From the NCBI GenBank assembly GCA_025450585.1, contig JANWHD010000033.1:1-64000 (forward strand): 64,000 nt of DNA, read 5' to 3'. A program made the position numbers and the translations under genes. Source of the stretch: Solirubrobacterales bacterium. Its GTDB lineage: Bacteria > Actinomycetota > Thermoleophilia > Solirubrobacterales > 70-9. Below are positions 52,743-60,323 of this stretch, one piece after another (the first letter of the stretch is position 1; every line of letters starts with the position of its first letter). The notes under the pieces are model-generated. The model worked only from the letters and a program-made list of their open reading frames with translations, was not told where the DNA came from and ran no database searches.

Positions 52743-53146
52743 TCCGACTTCGGGATCGGCCTGACGGCGACGGTCATCTGCGCGAGGGCACAGAGTCGAT
52801 CGTTCGCATCGCGAACCTCGGCGTCCCAGACCCAGGTCGTTCGACCTCGATGCTTGGCCTTGGCCTGGACCTCGGCATGCCCCTCGGTCACGGGGCGGAT
52901 GAAGTTGACGCTTATCGACTGGCCCATCGCCATCATCTCGTCGTCGAGCACCGCCAGCGCGGTCGCCCGCGAGCAGACGCTCTCGACCAGGCTCGACATC
53001 ACGCCGCCGTGCAGGAGGCCGACCGGCTGGCGCAGCTCGTCGCGCATCCGCACCCGCACCCGGGCGTGCTCGGGATCGTCGTCGAGCCACTCCGTGCCCA
53101 GCAGGGCGTCGAAGTGGGAAACCAGTCCGCGCGGGTCGTCTGCCAT
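52739..53146 (-). CDS. PaaI-type hotdog thioesterase
   Basis: Acyl-CoA thioesterase fold, 135 aa from ATG 53146. Signature HGG in QPVGLLHGGVMSSLVES, followed by SVNFIRPVTEGHAEVQAKAKHRGRTTWVWDAEV. The frame stays open to 53218, but that extension would be encoded by the palindromic repeat at 53171-53222 and has no homology, so the internal ATG is preferred. The substrate is unknown. Confidence 0.88.
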   Translation of the reverse strand: MADDPRGLVSHFDALLGTEWLDDDPEHARVRVRMRDELRQPVGLLHGGVMSSLVESVCSRATALAVLDDEMMAMGQSISVNFIRPVTEGHAEVQAKAKHRGRTTWVWDAEVRDANDRLCALAQMTVAVRPIPKSD

Positions 53147-53156
53147 CGCGGCCGGG

Positions 53157-53162
53157 ACACTA
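53157..53162 (-). promoter_or_regulatory. -10 element for the thioesterase gene
   Basis: On the minus strand TAGTGT ends 10 nt before the ATG at 53146. Confidence 0.4.
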
Positions 53163-53170
53163 TCTCCGCG

Positions 53171-53222
53171 GGGCGTGTCTGACTTTACGGGTGCATAAGG
53201 CCCCTTAACCTCAGACACGCCC
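53171..53222. repeat. Palindromic repeat, GTGTCTGA family, copy 2
   Basis: Perfect 12-bp arms GGGCGTGTCTGA (53171-53182) and TCAGACACGCCC (53211-53222) around 28 nt. Its right end is identical over 17 bp to the copy at 7464-7480. Here it lies in a divergent promoter gap (thioesterase/HTH-TM gene), so it cannot be a terminator for either flanking gene. Confidence 0.85.
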
Positions 53223-53241
53223 CCTTGGGGCGATGCTCGCG

Positions 53242-53247
53242 TAGGCT
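53242..53247 (+). promoter_or_regulatory. -10 element of a leaderless promoter for the HTH-TM gene
   Basis: TAGGCT ends 8 nt before the GTG at 53256. Confidence 0.55.
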
Positions 53248-53255
53248 TCCGGCCC

Positions 53256-54161
53256 GTGGCGCTGACCGACGATCAGAAGGCGATGCTCCGGCTGCTCGCG
53301 CAGCGCGAAGAGGGCTACGAGGACATGGCCGCGCTGATGGGGATCAGCGTCGAGGAGCTGCGCGCCCGGGTGAAGGAGGCACTGTCGGAGGTCGAGGAGC
53401 CCCCGGCACCCGCCGAGTCTCCGGAGCCGGCGACGCCGCCCGTCCCGCCACCGCCACCGGTCATGGAGCAACCGCCAGCCGCAACACCACAGCCGCCAGC
53501 TCCCGAGCCAGCTCCGGTGACGCCGCCCCCGGCGCCGTCCACGACGGCCGCGCGGCCGTCTCCCTTCGCCCGGGTGCGCGGGTCGAAGGACCGCGGCGCC
53601 CTGATCGGCGTCGGAGCGGGCGCCCTGGTCGTCCTGGTTCTGGTCATCGTCCTCATCCTCGGCGGGGACGACGGGGGTTCGTCTTCCTCCACGGCGACGT
53701 CGGGCGACGGCGGCACCTCCCTCACCGCGGCCGAAGAAAGCAAGCTCACCCAGGCGATACTCGAGCCGGCCGACGGCGGCGACGCCAGCGGCCGCGCTCT
53801 CTTCGGGCGCTACAAGAAGAGCGTCCTGCTGCAGGTCGAAGCCGAAGGGCTGGAGCCCTCCCCACCCGGCGAGACCTACACGATCTGGCTCTATCGCTCG
53901 CCGAAACTGGTCCTGCGGATCGGCGCGGTCCCCGTCGAGGAGAAAGACGAAGGCAAGCTGGCCGTGCAGCTGCCCGTCCCGACCCAGGTCCTCAGCTACG
54001 TCGCGGGCGGAGCCTTCGACCAGGTCGACGTCTCCCTCACCTCGAACGCCGCCTATAAAGCCGCCCTCGCCAAGGCCAAAGCGGAACGCCGGCTGCCGCC
54101 CTACACCGGCGAAAGCGTCCTCAGGGGCGAGATCACCGGCCCCGCGATCCAGAAGAATTAG
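53256..54161 (+). CDS. Membrane protein joining a sigma-like HTH to an RskA-like extracytoplasmic domain
   Basis: 301 aa. Residues 1-48 look like a sigma70 region 4/HTH (DDQKAMLRLLAQREEGYEDMAALMGISVEELRARV). A long Pro/Ala linker (50-105) is followed by one membrane helix (ALIGVGAGALVVLVLVIVLIL, about 112-132), a Ser/Gly/Asp spacer and an extracytoplasmic beta domain (LLQVEAEGLEPSPPGETYTIWLYR) like the C-terminal domain of anti-sigma-K factors. The N-terminus lacks the zinc anti-sigma motif. No sigma factor gene is adjacent. A membrane-bound regulator is a reasonable guess, no more. Confidence 0.7.
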   Translation: MALTDDQKAMLRLLAQREEGYEDMAALMGISVEELRARVKEALSEVEEPPAPAESPEPATPPVPPPPPVMEQPPAATPQPPAPEPAPVTPPPAPSTTAARPSPFARVRGSKDRGALIGVGAGALVVLVLVIVLILGGDDGGSSSSTATSGDGGTSLTAAEESKLTQAILEPADGGDASGRALFGRYKKSVLLQVEAEGLEPSPPGETYTIWLYRSPKLVLRIGAVPVEEKDEGKLAVQLPVPTQVLSYVAGGAFDQVDVSLTSNAAYKAALAKAKAERRLPPYTGESVLRGEITGPAIQKN

Positions 54162-54162
54162 C

Positions 54163-55788
54163 TCAGGGCAGCAGCTTGCCGGGGTTCATGATCCCGGTCG
54201 GGTCGAGGCACTCCTTGGCCGCGTGCAGGACGTCGAGCCCCGTCTGGCCGATCTCGGCCTCCATGTAGGGGGCGTGATCGCGGCCGACGGCGTGGTGATG
54301 GGTGATCGTCCCGCCGTGGGCGACGATCGCCTCGCAGGCCGCCCGCTTGACCTCCCGCCACTGGGTGACCTCCTTTCCCCGGCGGGCGCGGGAGATGAAG
54401 GTGAAGTAGAGCGAGGCGCCATCGGCGTAGGCATGGGAGAGGTGGCAGAAGACAAGACCCGGCGTGCCCTGGCCGTCAAGCGAGTCGCGGATCGCCCCAC
54501 CGACCGCAGCATGCAGCTCGCCGAGCCGGCTCCAGGTGTGCGAGGTCTCCAGGGTCTCGACCATCGCCCCCATCTCCATCAGCGTGTCTCGCAGGTAGGG
54601 CCCCTGGTAGCGCCCGTGCTCCCAGGAGCGCCCAGCCGATTGCCCGAGGTACGCGGCACCGCCGCGGCGCAGCGCGCGCACCGCGAGTGCCCTGCGGCGG
54701 GCGACCGACTCCTCCCCACCCTCGAGCCCGACGACGATCAGGCAGCCGCCGCGGCGGCGGCGCAGGCCGAGGTAGCCGCCGAAGAGCGTGCCGGCGACGC
54801 CGCGGGGGCCGGAGAGCGCCAGGGAGACCTCCGTCTCCTCCTCGTCGGAGACCCGGATCACGTCGGGCAGGCCCGGCCCCTGCGCCAGAGCGCGGACGAT
54901 CTCGGCGCCGGCCTCGAAGCTCTCGGCGATCCAGGCCTCGTAGCGCCGCACGCGCGGCGCCGGCCGCACCCGCACGGTCACGTCGGGGATCACGCCGAAG
55001 GCGCCCTCGGAGCCGACGACCAGCTCGCGCAGGGCGGGACCGGCGGCCGTGTGCGGCGTCTCCAGGGTGCGCAGGTCGCCGGCGGGGGCGATCAGGCGCA
55101 CCGAGCTGACCAGCGCGTCGAAGCGCCCGTAGCCGCTCGACGCCTGTCCAGCGGAGCGAGTGGCGGCGAAGCCGCCAATCGTCGCGTACTCGAAGGACTG
55201 GGGGTAGTGGCCGAGGACGAGCCCGTGGGGCGCCAGCTCTGCTTCGGCCTCGGGGCCGCGCAGGCCGGCCCCGAGCGTAGCCGTGAGCGAGCGGCTGTCG
55301 ACCTCTACGCCGCGCAGCCGAGCCAGATCGAGGCTGACCACGCGCGCGTGCTCGCCGCGCAGCGGCGCGACCCCGCCGACGACGCTGGTCCCGCCCCCGA
55401 ACGGCACCACCGCAACGCCTTCCGTCGCACAGAGGTTCACGGCGCGCTTCACCGCATCGGCATCGGGTGGAAGCAGCACCGCGTCCGGTGCGGCGTCGAG
55501 GTGGCCGCTTCGCAGCCGGGCCAGGTCGGCGTAACCGCACCCGGTCGAGTGCCGCACGCGGTCCTCAAGACCGGCGAAGACGTTCTCCTCGCCCACGGCC
55601 TCGATCAGCGCTCGGGGCAGCGGCTCCGGCGGCGGCAGCTCGAAGCCCTCGAGCTCCACCGCGCGCGGCGAGGGGCTCAGCTGGCCGACACGCTCGCGCA
55701 GCGTCGCGAGCGCCTCGCCGTCGAGCTCCGGCAAGTTCGAGGGATCACCCCATCCCCACCACTTCGAGTCGCGCCGGGGCCTGTTCAC
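54163..55788 (-). CDS. FAD-linked oxidase, alkyldihydroxyacetonephosphate synthase-like
   Basis: VAO/PCMH-fold flavoprotein of 541 aa. FAD-binding motifs VAVVPFGGGTSVVGGVAP and YPQSFEYATIGGFAATRSAGQASSG, and the C-terminal THHHAVGRDHAPY and LDPTGIMNPGKLLP. The N-terminus (SKWWGWGDPSNLPEL) and the HHH motif are those of alkyl-DHAP synthase, which makes the ether bond of ether lipids; in bacteria related enzymes also oxidise 2-hydroxy acids. Which applies here is not decided by sequence reading. It overlaps the SRPBCC gene by 4 bp. Confidence 0.87.
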   Translation of the reverse strand: MNRPRRDSKWWGWGDPSNLPELDGEALATLRERVGQLSPSPRAVELEGFELPPPEPLPRALIEAVGEENVFAGLEDRVRHSTGCGYADLARLRSGHLDAAPDAVLLPPDADAVKRAVNLCATEGVAVVPFGGGTSVVGGVAPLRGEHARVVSLDLARLRGVEVDSRSLTATLGAGLRGPEAEAELAPHGLVLGHYPQSFEYATIGGFAATRSAGQASSGYGRFDALVSSVRLIAPAGDLRTLETPHTAAGPALRELVVGSEGAFGVIPDVTVRVRPAPRVRRYEAWIAESFEAGAEIVRALAQGPGLPDVIRVSDEEETEVSLALSGPRGVAGTLFGGYLGLRRRRGGCLIVVGLEGGEESVARRRALAVRALRRGGAAYLGQSAGRSWEHGRYQGPYLRDTLMEMGAMVETLETSHTWSRLGELHAAVGGAIRDSLDGQGTPGLVFCHLSHAYADGASLYFTFISRARRGKEVTQWREVKRAACEAIVAHGGTITHHHAVGRDHAPYMEAEIGQTGLDVLHAAKECLDPTGIMNPGKLLP

Positions 55789-56231
55789 GTAAGCGCCCGC
55801 TCGATCCCGTCGAGGGCATCCTCTAGCAGCGACCCCTGCCCCCGCCGCATCATCGGTCCGCCAAGGCGCGAGAGACCGCGCAGGGATTGTGCCGCGGTCA
55901 GCGAGACCTCTGTGCCCTCCCCTGCATCCTGGAGGGCGACCACGACCTCATAACGGCGCAGGTGCCGTTCGAACGGCGTTCCCACCACCTGCTGCTCCCA
56001 TACGTACCGCTCACCCTCGACCGACTCGGTGCAGCGGAAGTCGGCCCGCACGCCCCGTCCCTCGGCCGTCCCCAGGACCTTGGTCCACTCGCGCTTCGGC
56101 CCGTCCCCCTCGACGCTCTCGACCCGCATCGTTCGCGGCCACCAGCGCGGCAGGCTGTAGGGATCGGAAACCAGGCCCCAGACCTCCGGGCGCGGCGCTT
56201 CGAGCGTCCTCCGGCGGGTCACTCGGGGCAC
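55785..56231 (-). CDS. SRPBCC (START-like) family protein
   Basis: 148 aa helix-grip fold protein: RRTLEAPRPEVWGLVSDPYSLPRWWPRT, later TEVSLTAAQSLRGL and a C-terminal amphipathic helix. Such proteins bind hydrophobic ligands or act as cyclase/aromatase-like accessory proteins. It is placed between ftsR and the ADPS-like oxidase. No specific function can be given. Confidence 0.82.
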   Translation of the reverse strand: MPRVTRRRTLEAPRPEVWGLVSDPYSLPRWWPRTMRVESVEGDGPKREWTKVLGTAEGRGVRADFRCTESVEGERYVWEQQVVGTPFERHLRRYEVVVALQDAGEGTEVSLTAAQSLRGLSRLGGPMMRRGQGSLLEDALDGIERALT

Positions 56232-56242
56232 GGCGGGCCGGA

Positions 56243-56986
56243 TCAGTCGCCGGCGAGGCGGCGTAGGTCGCGTACGAGCAGCAGGTGCTTGAGGTGACTG
56301 ACGGTCGCGGCCAGGCTCTCGAGGATCTCGAGCGCCTCCTTGCGTCGTTCGGGATTGCGCGAGCGCAGCGACGGCCCAAGCAGCGCTTCCAGCAGGTTCG
56401 CCTCGCGGTCGGCCGAGGAGCGGAAGACGCGCAGGTTGCGCGCCGCCACGCCGAAGCGGGAAAGCTCGTTGGCGGCGCGGATCACTTCGCGGTCGGTCTC
56501 GTCGTAGACGGTCTTACCCTCCCGCTTCTCGGCCTGCACGATGCCGAAGTTCTCCAGCTCGGCGATCAGCTCCTCGCGAGCGCCGGTCTCCTCGATCACC
56601 TCTTCGAGGGTGAGGTAGGCGCGCGAGGTGTCGATCAGGATCGCCCTGCGTACGGCACCGCCCGAGGTTCGCTTGTCCGCACCGCCGACCACGGCGGCGA
56701 TGTCGCCCCCGGCGGCCAGCTCCTGGCGAATCACCCGCAGCGGCAGGAACTCGTCGCGCTGCAGGCGCAGGATCGTCCGCAGCCTTTCGACGTCGGACTG
56801 GCTGTAGAGGCGATAGCCGCCTGGCGTCCGCCGCGGCGTCAGCAGCTTCTGGTCCTCGAGATAGCGGATCTTCGAGATCGAGACGTCGTCGAACTCGCTC
56901 TGCAGGATCTTGCAGACGGCGCCGATCGTCAGCGCCTTGCGGGGACGCGAGTCGCGCTGGCGGATCTGTTGCTCGGAGACCGCCAT
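56243..56986 (-). CDS. ftsR: MerR-family regulator, FtsR-type
   Basis: 247-residue MerR-like regulator. N-terminal winged HTH: LTIGAVCKILQSEFDDVSISKIRYLEDQKLLTPRRTPGGYRLYSQSDVERL. A long C-terminal region has no metal-binding cysteines. The length and the position directly after an FHA gene match Rv1828/FtsR of mycobacteria and corynebacteria, which controls ftsZ and other division genes. The assignment by synteny is good; target genes are unknown. Confidence 0.86.
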   Translation of the reverse strand: MAVSEQQIRQRDSRPRKALTIGAVCKILQSEFDDVSISKIRYLEDQKLLTPRRTPGGYRLYSQSDVERLRTILRLQRDEFLPLRVIRQELAAGGDIAAVVGGADKRTSGGAVRRAILIDTSRAYLTLEEVIEETGAREELIAELENFGIVQAEKREGKTVYDETDREVIRAANELSRFGVAARNLRVFRSSADREANLLEALLGPSLRSRNPERRKEALEILESLAATVSHLKHLLLVRDLRRLAGD

Positions 56987-57012
56987 CAGTTGCCTGCCTT
57001 CCCGATCACGTC

Positions 57013-57492
57013 CTACTTCTCCAGGTAACTGAGCTTGTACTTGCCGACCTGGATCTCGTCGCCGTCGGCGAGCCGATGGGACTCGATCCGGCGCCGGTTG
57101 ACGTAGGTGCCGTTGAGCGAGCCGAGGTCGTCGATGTAGAGGCCGTCGCGGCGGCGCACCAGCAGCGCGTGGTTGCGGGAGACGGTGACGTCGTCGAGGA
57201 AGACACCGGCGTCGGGGCTGCGCCCGATGCTGACCCGGTCCTCGCCGAGCGCGAAGCTCTCCCCGGCACGGCCTCCCCCTGCCCGGATCACCAGGGCGGC
57301 GCCGCTGCGCTCGATCGTCTCGTCGATGTCGACCGGCTGCATCTCGCCGGTGTCATCGACGGTGTAGGTCATCGTCGTCGGTTCGTCTCCCTCGCCGCCC
57401 TCGGCCGGCCCCCCGACGTAGGCGCCGCACTTCTGGCAGTAATTGGCGCCCTCGGGGTTGACGAATCCGCATTCGGGACAGTGGACGGCCAT
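57013..57492 (-). CDS. FHA-domain protein with N-terminal zinc ribbon (GarA/OdhI neighbourhood)
   Basis: 159 aa. Residues 5-25 form a zinc ribbon, CPECGFVNPEGANYCQKCG (two CxxC pairs). A Thr-rich linker follows (DEPTTMTYTVDD), then an FHA domain: SIGRSPDAGVFLDDVTVSRNHALL, DLGSLNGTYVN. In mycobacteria and corynebacteria the syntenic GarA/OdhI binds and inhibits 2-oxoglutarate dehydrogenase, depending on phosphorylation of an N-terminal Thr. The linker threonines could play that part here, but the exact ETTQ/ETTS motif is absent and GarA has no zinc ribbon. Confidence 0.88.
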   Translation of the reverse strand: MAVHCPECGFVNPEGANYCQKCGAYVGGPAEGGEGDEPTTMTYTVDDTGEMQPVDIDETIERSGAALVIRAGGGRAGESFALGEDRVSIGRSPDAGVFLDDVTVSRNHALLVRRRDGLYIDDLGSLNGTYVNRRRIESHRLADGDEIQVGKYKLSYLEK

Positions 57493-57504
57493 CGGCTGCC
57501 TCCG

Positions 57505-57777
57505 CTAGGCGGGTTGGTCCTCGGGCTCGTCGGCCGCTTGCGCCTTGCCGGCCAGGATCTCGGTCAGCTGCGCCACGTCGTCTCCGGAGAAGAGGGTGTC
57601 CCCGCGCTCGCGCTTCTGGCGCAGGCGGTTGACCAGCTCCGCACGGAGGATGTCGATCTTCCCGTGCAGGACGCGGCGCTTGTAGGAGATCTCGTCCTCC
57701 TCCTGCGTGAGATTGTCGATCAGGCCCTTCAGCTCCTCGTCGCTGAGGGAACCGAGATCGGGAAAGGTGTCCTCCAT
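57505..57777 (-). CDS. RsiG-like protein with a single c-di-GMP-binding motif
   Basis: 90 aa, almost all helical. Residues 27-42 read E-DEI-S-YK-R-RVL-H-GKI-D, which fits the RsiG motif E(X)3S(X)2R(X)3Q(X)3D except His38 for Gln. Streptomyces RsiG, an anti-sigma factor for WhiG armed by c-di-GMP, has two such motifs; the Rubrobacter form is known to have one and to work as a dimer. No whiG-like sigma gene is in the window. It has a ribosome binding site AAGGAG 4 nt before the ATG at 57777 and a TATAAT box at 57823-57828 (minus strand), so it is normally leadered. An open N-terminal extension to 57852 is less likely. Confidence 0.8.
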   Translation of the reverse strand: MEDTFPDLGSLSDEELKGLIDNLTQEEDEISYKRRVLHGKIDILRAELVNRLRQKRERGDTLFSGDDVAQLTEILAGKAQAADEPEDQPA

Positions 57778-57867
57778 CTCGCTCCTTAGTTGAGAATTGG
57801 GCCTCGGCGGCCTCGTCCGGCGATTATAGGAGGCCCGGCACCGAAGGTTCAACTGAAGGTTGAAGGT

Positions 57868-58524
57868 TTACCGAGTGTGGTGCGGCTCTTGCATGTCGCG
57901 CGCGGCACGCACTTCGCGAATTCCGGCCTGGGCGTAGAGCACCGTGGCGACGATCGCGAAGCCGAGGCCGACGATCAGGAGCGCAGCTGGGACCCACCCC
58001 GCGAAGACCATCGCGAAGAAGATCCCGCCCATGATCGGGAAGACCGAGATCCGGCCCGGCCAGTTGACCCGGATCTCGACGCCATGACGCAGGCCGTACT
58101 GGGCGAGGACGAGCATCGCCAGCTCGCGCACGGCGAGCAGCGCCAGGGCCCAGCGCGGCAGCAGCTCGAAGTGCCAGCAGACGACCGCCCCGGCGAGGAT
58201 CGTGAGGCGGTCGACCAGCGGGTCGAGGATCGAGCCGAGGCGGCTGTACTGGCCGGTGACGCGGGCGAGGAAGCCGTCGACGTAGTCGCCGGCTGCGATC
58301 AACCAGAAGACGATCGCCGCCGGCGCGCTGCGCCCGTCGCCGGATTCGAAGGCGAGCCAGAGGAAGAGCGGTAGCGCGGCGAGGCGCAGGTAGCCGACCA
58401 GGTTGGGCAGCGTCCACGGGTTCAGCGGTTCGCCCTTCCGAGTCTGATGGGGAGGCGGGCCGCTGCGGTCGAGGCCGAAGAGGCGGCGCACCCGGCCTCG
58501 CCCAAACGGCGCGCTGTCAGCCAT
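57868..58524 (-). CDS. CDP-alcohol phosphatidyltransferase (PgsA-like)
   Basis: Membrane phospholipid synthase, 218 aa from ATG 58524. The CDP-alcohol motif is present: DYVDGFLARVTGQYSRLGSILDPLVDR (D-x2-DG-x2-AR-x8-G-x3-D-x3-D), written here with its key residues, followed by four to five membrane helices. Most like phosphatidylglycerophosphate synthase; cardiolipin or inositol-phosphate synthases of the same family cannot be excluded. Its start lies inside the end of proS (8-bp overlap). Confidence 0.87.
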   Translation of the reverse strand: MADSAPFGRGRVRRLFGLDRSGPPPHQTRKGEPLNPWTLPNLVGYLRLAALPLFLWLAFESGDGRSAPAAIVFWLIAAGDYVDGFLARVTGQYSRLGSILDPLVDRLTILAGAVVCWHFELLPRWALALLAVRELAMLVLAQYGLRHGVEIRVNWPGRISVFPIMGGIFFAMVFAGWVPAALLIVGLGFAIVATVLYAQAGIREVRAARDMQEPHHTR

Positions 58525-60205
58525 CGATGCCCTGCAGGAGTGCCTGGGCCTGGGCGGCGGCCTCCCCCATGGGCAGCTTGTGCTCGGCGCCACCGGCGCG
58601 CTCACTCGCCTCGACCACACCCTCGGCCAGGCCGCGGCGTCCGACGACTATCCGCAGGGGGCAGCCGAGCAGCTCGGCGTCGGTCAGCTTCTCTCCGGTC
58701 CCCGCATCGCGATCGTCGTACAACACCTCGATGCCGGCGCCCCGCAGCTCCTCGTACAGGGTGTCCGCCGCGTCGCGCTCCTCCTCCCCGGCCTTCGCCA
58801 GGGAGACGAGGTGGACCTGCCACGGAGCCAGGGGCCTCGGCCAGACGATCCCGCGCTCGTCGGCGCCCTGCTCGATCGCGGCGGCGGCGATCCGGGCCGG
58901 GCCGATCCCGTAGCTGCCCATCACGATCTCGCGCTCGGTCCCCGACTCGTCGAGGTAGGTCGCGCCGAGCGGCTCGGAGTAGCGGGTGCCGAGCTTGAAG
59001 ATGTTGCCGACCTCGATCGCCGGCTCGATCTCGATCGTGCCGCCGCCGGCTGCAGTGTCGCCGGCCTCGACCGTGCGCACATCCATCTCGTATGACTCGA
59101 AGTCCCGCGTGGGGTCGACGCCGCGTAGGTGGGCGTCGGGCTCGTTGGCGCCGCAGACATAGGAGTCCCCCACGATCGCGGCGTCCTTGATGATCGGCAG
59201 GTTCGAGCCGACCGGGCCGATGTAGCCCACCGGGCCCAGCTCCGCTTCGATCTCCTCGGGCCGGGCCTGGCGGAAGTCGGTCTTCATGCCGTTGCGCAGC
59301 TTGATCTCGTTGAGCCGGTGGTCGCCGCGCAGGAGGACTAGGACCAAGCCGCGACCCTCGACGACGATCGGCATCGCCTTGATCAGGGCCCCGGGCGGAA
59401 GGCCGAGCGCCCCCGAGACATCTTCGACCGTGGTCAGGCCCGGCGTGTCGACCCGCTCCGGCGCGTCGAGCGGCGTCGGCAGATCAACCGGCTGCGCCTC
59501 CGCCGAGGCGACCTCGACGTTGGCAGCGTAGCCGGGAGCCAGCGCGACCTCGTTCTCGCCCGCGGGACATGGCGCCATGTACTCGTGGGCACCCGAGCCG
59601 CCCATCATCCCAACGTCGGACTCGACCCGGTACCAGCGCAACCCACTGCGATCGAAGATCCGCGCGTAGGCTTCGCTCTGCAGCTCGTAGGACCGCGTCA
59701 GCCCCTCCTCGTCGCGATCGAAGGAGTAGGCGTCCTTCATCGTGAACTCACGCGTGCGCAGCACCCCCGCCCGAGGCCGCGGCTCGTCACGCTCCTTGGT
59801 CTGCAGGTGGTAGAGCATCAAGGGCAGGTCCCGATATGACCGAACCTCCCGCGCCACATGCTGGGTCACACACTCCTCGTGCGTCATCGCCAGCACCATC
59901 GGCGCCCCCTTGCGGTCCTCCAGCTTGAACAGCTCGTCGATCCCGTAGCGCCCAGTCTTCTCCCAAGCCTCCGCGGGCTGCAGCACCGGCATCAGCATCT
60001 CCTCGCAGCCGATCGAATCCATCTCCTCCCTGAGGATCGCTTCGACCTTGCGATGAACTCTCCACCCCGCCGGCAGATAACTCCACAAGCCCGCCCCAAC
60101 CTGACGAATGAGACCAGCCCGAACCATCAGCTTGTGCGACAAAGCCTCCGCATCCGCCGGAGCGTCCTTGAGCGTAGGAAGAAATGCTTGGCTGAATCGG
60201 GTCAC
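58517..60205 (-). CDS. proS: Prolyl-tRNA synthetase (bacterial type)
   Basis: Class II synthetase of 562 aa. Motif 1 and 2 regions (VGAGLWSYLPAGWRVHRKVEAILREE; RDLPLMLYHLQTKERDEPRPRAGVLRTREFTMKDAYSFD), a central YbaK-like editing domain (IKAMPIVVEGRGLVLVLLRGDHRLNEIKL), motif 3 (GSYGIGPARIAAAAIEQ) and the anticodon-binding domain (EVLYDDRDAGTGEKL). The GTG start is 6 nt after a TAGGTT box. Position after ispG is common in actinobacteria and proteobacteria. Confidence 0.96.
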   Translation of the reverse strand: MTRFSQAFLPTLKDAPADAEALSHKLMVRAGLIRQVGAGLWSYLPAGWRVHRKVEAILREEMDSIGCEEMLMPVLQPAEAWEKTGRYGIDELFKLEDRKGAPMVLAMTHEECVTQHVAREVRSYRDLPLMLYHLQTKERDEPRPRAGVLRTREFTMKDAYSFDRDEEGLTRSYELQSEAYARIFDRSGLRWYRVESDVGMMGGSGAHEYMAPCPAGENEVALAPGYAANVEVASAEAQPVDLPTPLDAPERVDTPGLTTVEDVSGALGLPPGALIKAMPIVVEGRGLVLVLLRGDHRLNEIKLRNGMKTDFRQARPEEIEAELGPVGYIGPVGSNLPIIKDAAIVGDSYVCGANEPDAHLRGVDPTRDFESYEMDVRTVEAGDTAAGGGTIEIEPAIEVGNIFKLGTRYSEPLGATYLDESGTEREIVMGSYGIGPARIAAAAIEQGADERGIVWPRPLAPWQVHLVSLAKAGEEERDAADTLYEELRGAGIEVLYDDRDAGTGEKLTDAELLGCPLRIVVGRRGLAEGVVEASERAGGAEHKLPMGEAAAQAQALLQGIDG

Positions 60206-60211
60206 CGGAGA

Positions 60212-60217
60212 AACCTA
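60212..60217 (-). promoter_or_regulatory. -10 element of a leaderless proS promoter
   Basis: On the minus strand TAGGTT ends 6 nt before the GTG at 60205. Confidence 0.6.
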
Positions 60218-60231
60218 TCCGCTGTCGCGGG

Positions 60232-60316
60232 GGGTGGCGTCGTAGGGGGAACCGCCCCCGAGGACGCTTTAGCGACCGCAGGGGGTGGTGGGTCCCCTAC
60301 GACGACAGGACCCGCC
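60232..60316 (-). repeat. 85-bp dispersed structured repeat, copy R2
   Basis: Reverse-complement match, 80 of 85 positions, to 14334-14418. In this copy the outer stem CGTCGTAGGGG/CCCCTACGACG is perfect (11 bp), enclosing CCCCC/GGGGG and CGCT-AA-AGCG. It fills the gap between ispG and proS, just upstream of the proS -10 box. Confidence 0.88.
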
Positions 60317-60323
60317 GCGCCAG

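Noticed and set aside
53147..53218. N-terminal extension of the thioesterase
   Set aside because: The extra codons lie in the palindromic repeat and have no family similarity; ATG 53146 fits the hotdog fold.
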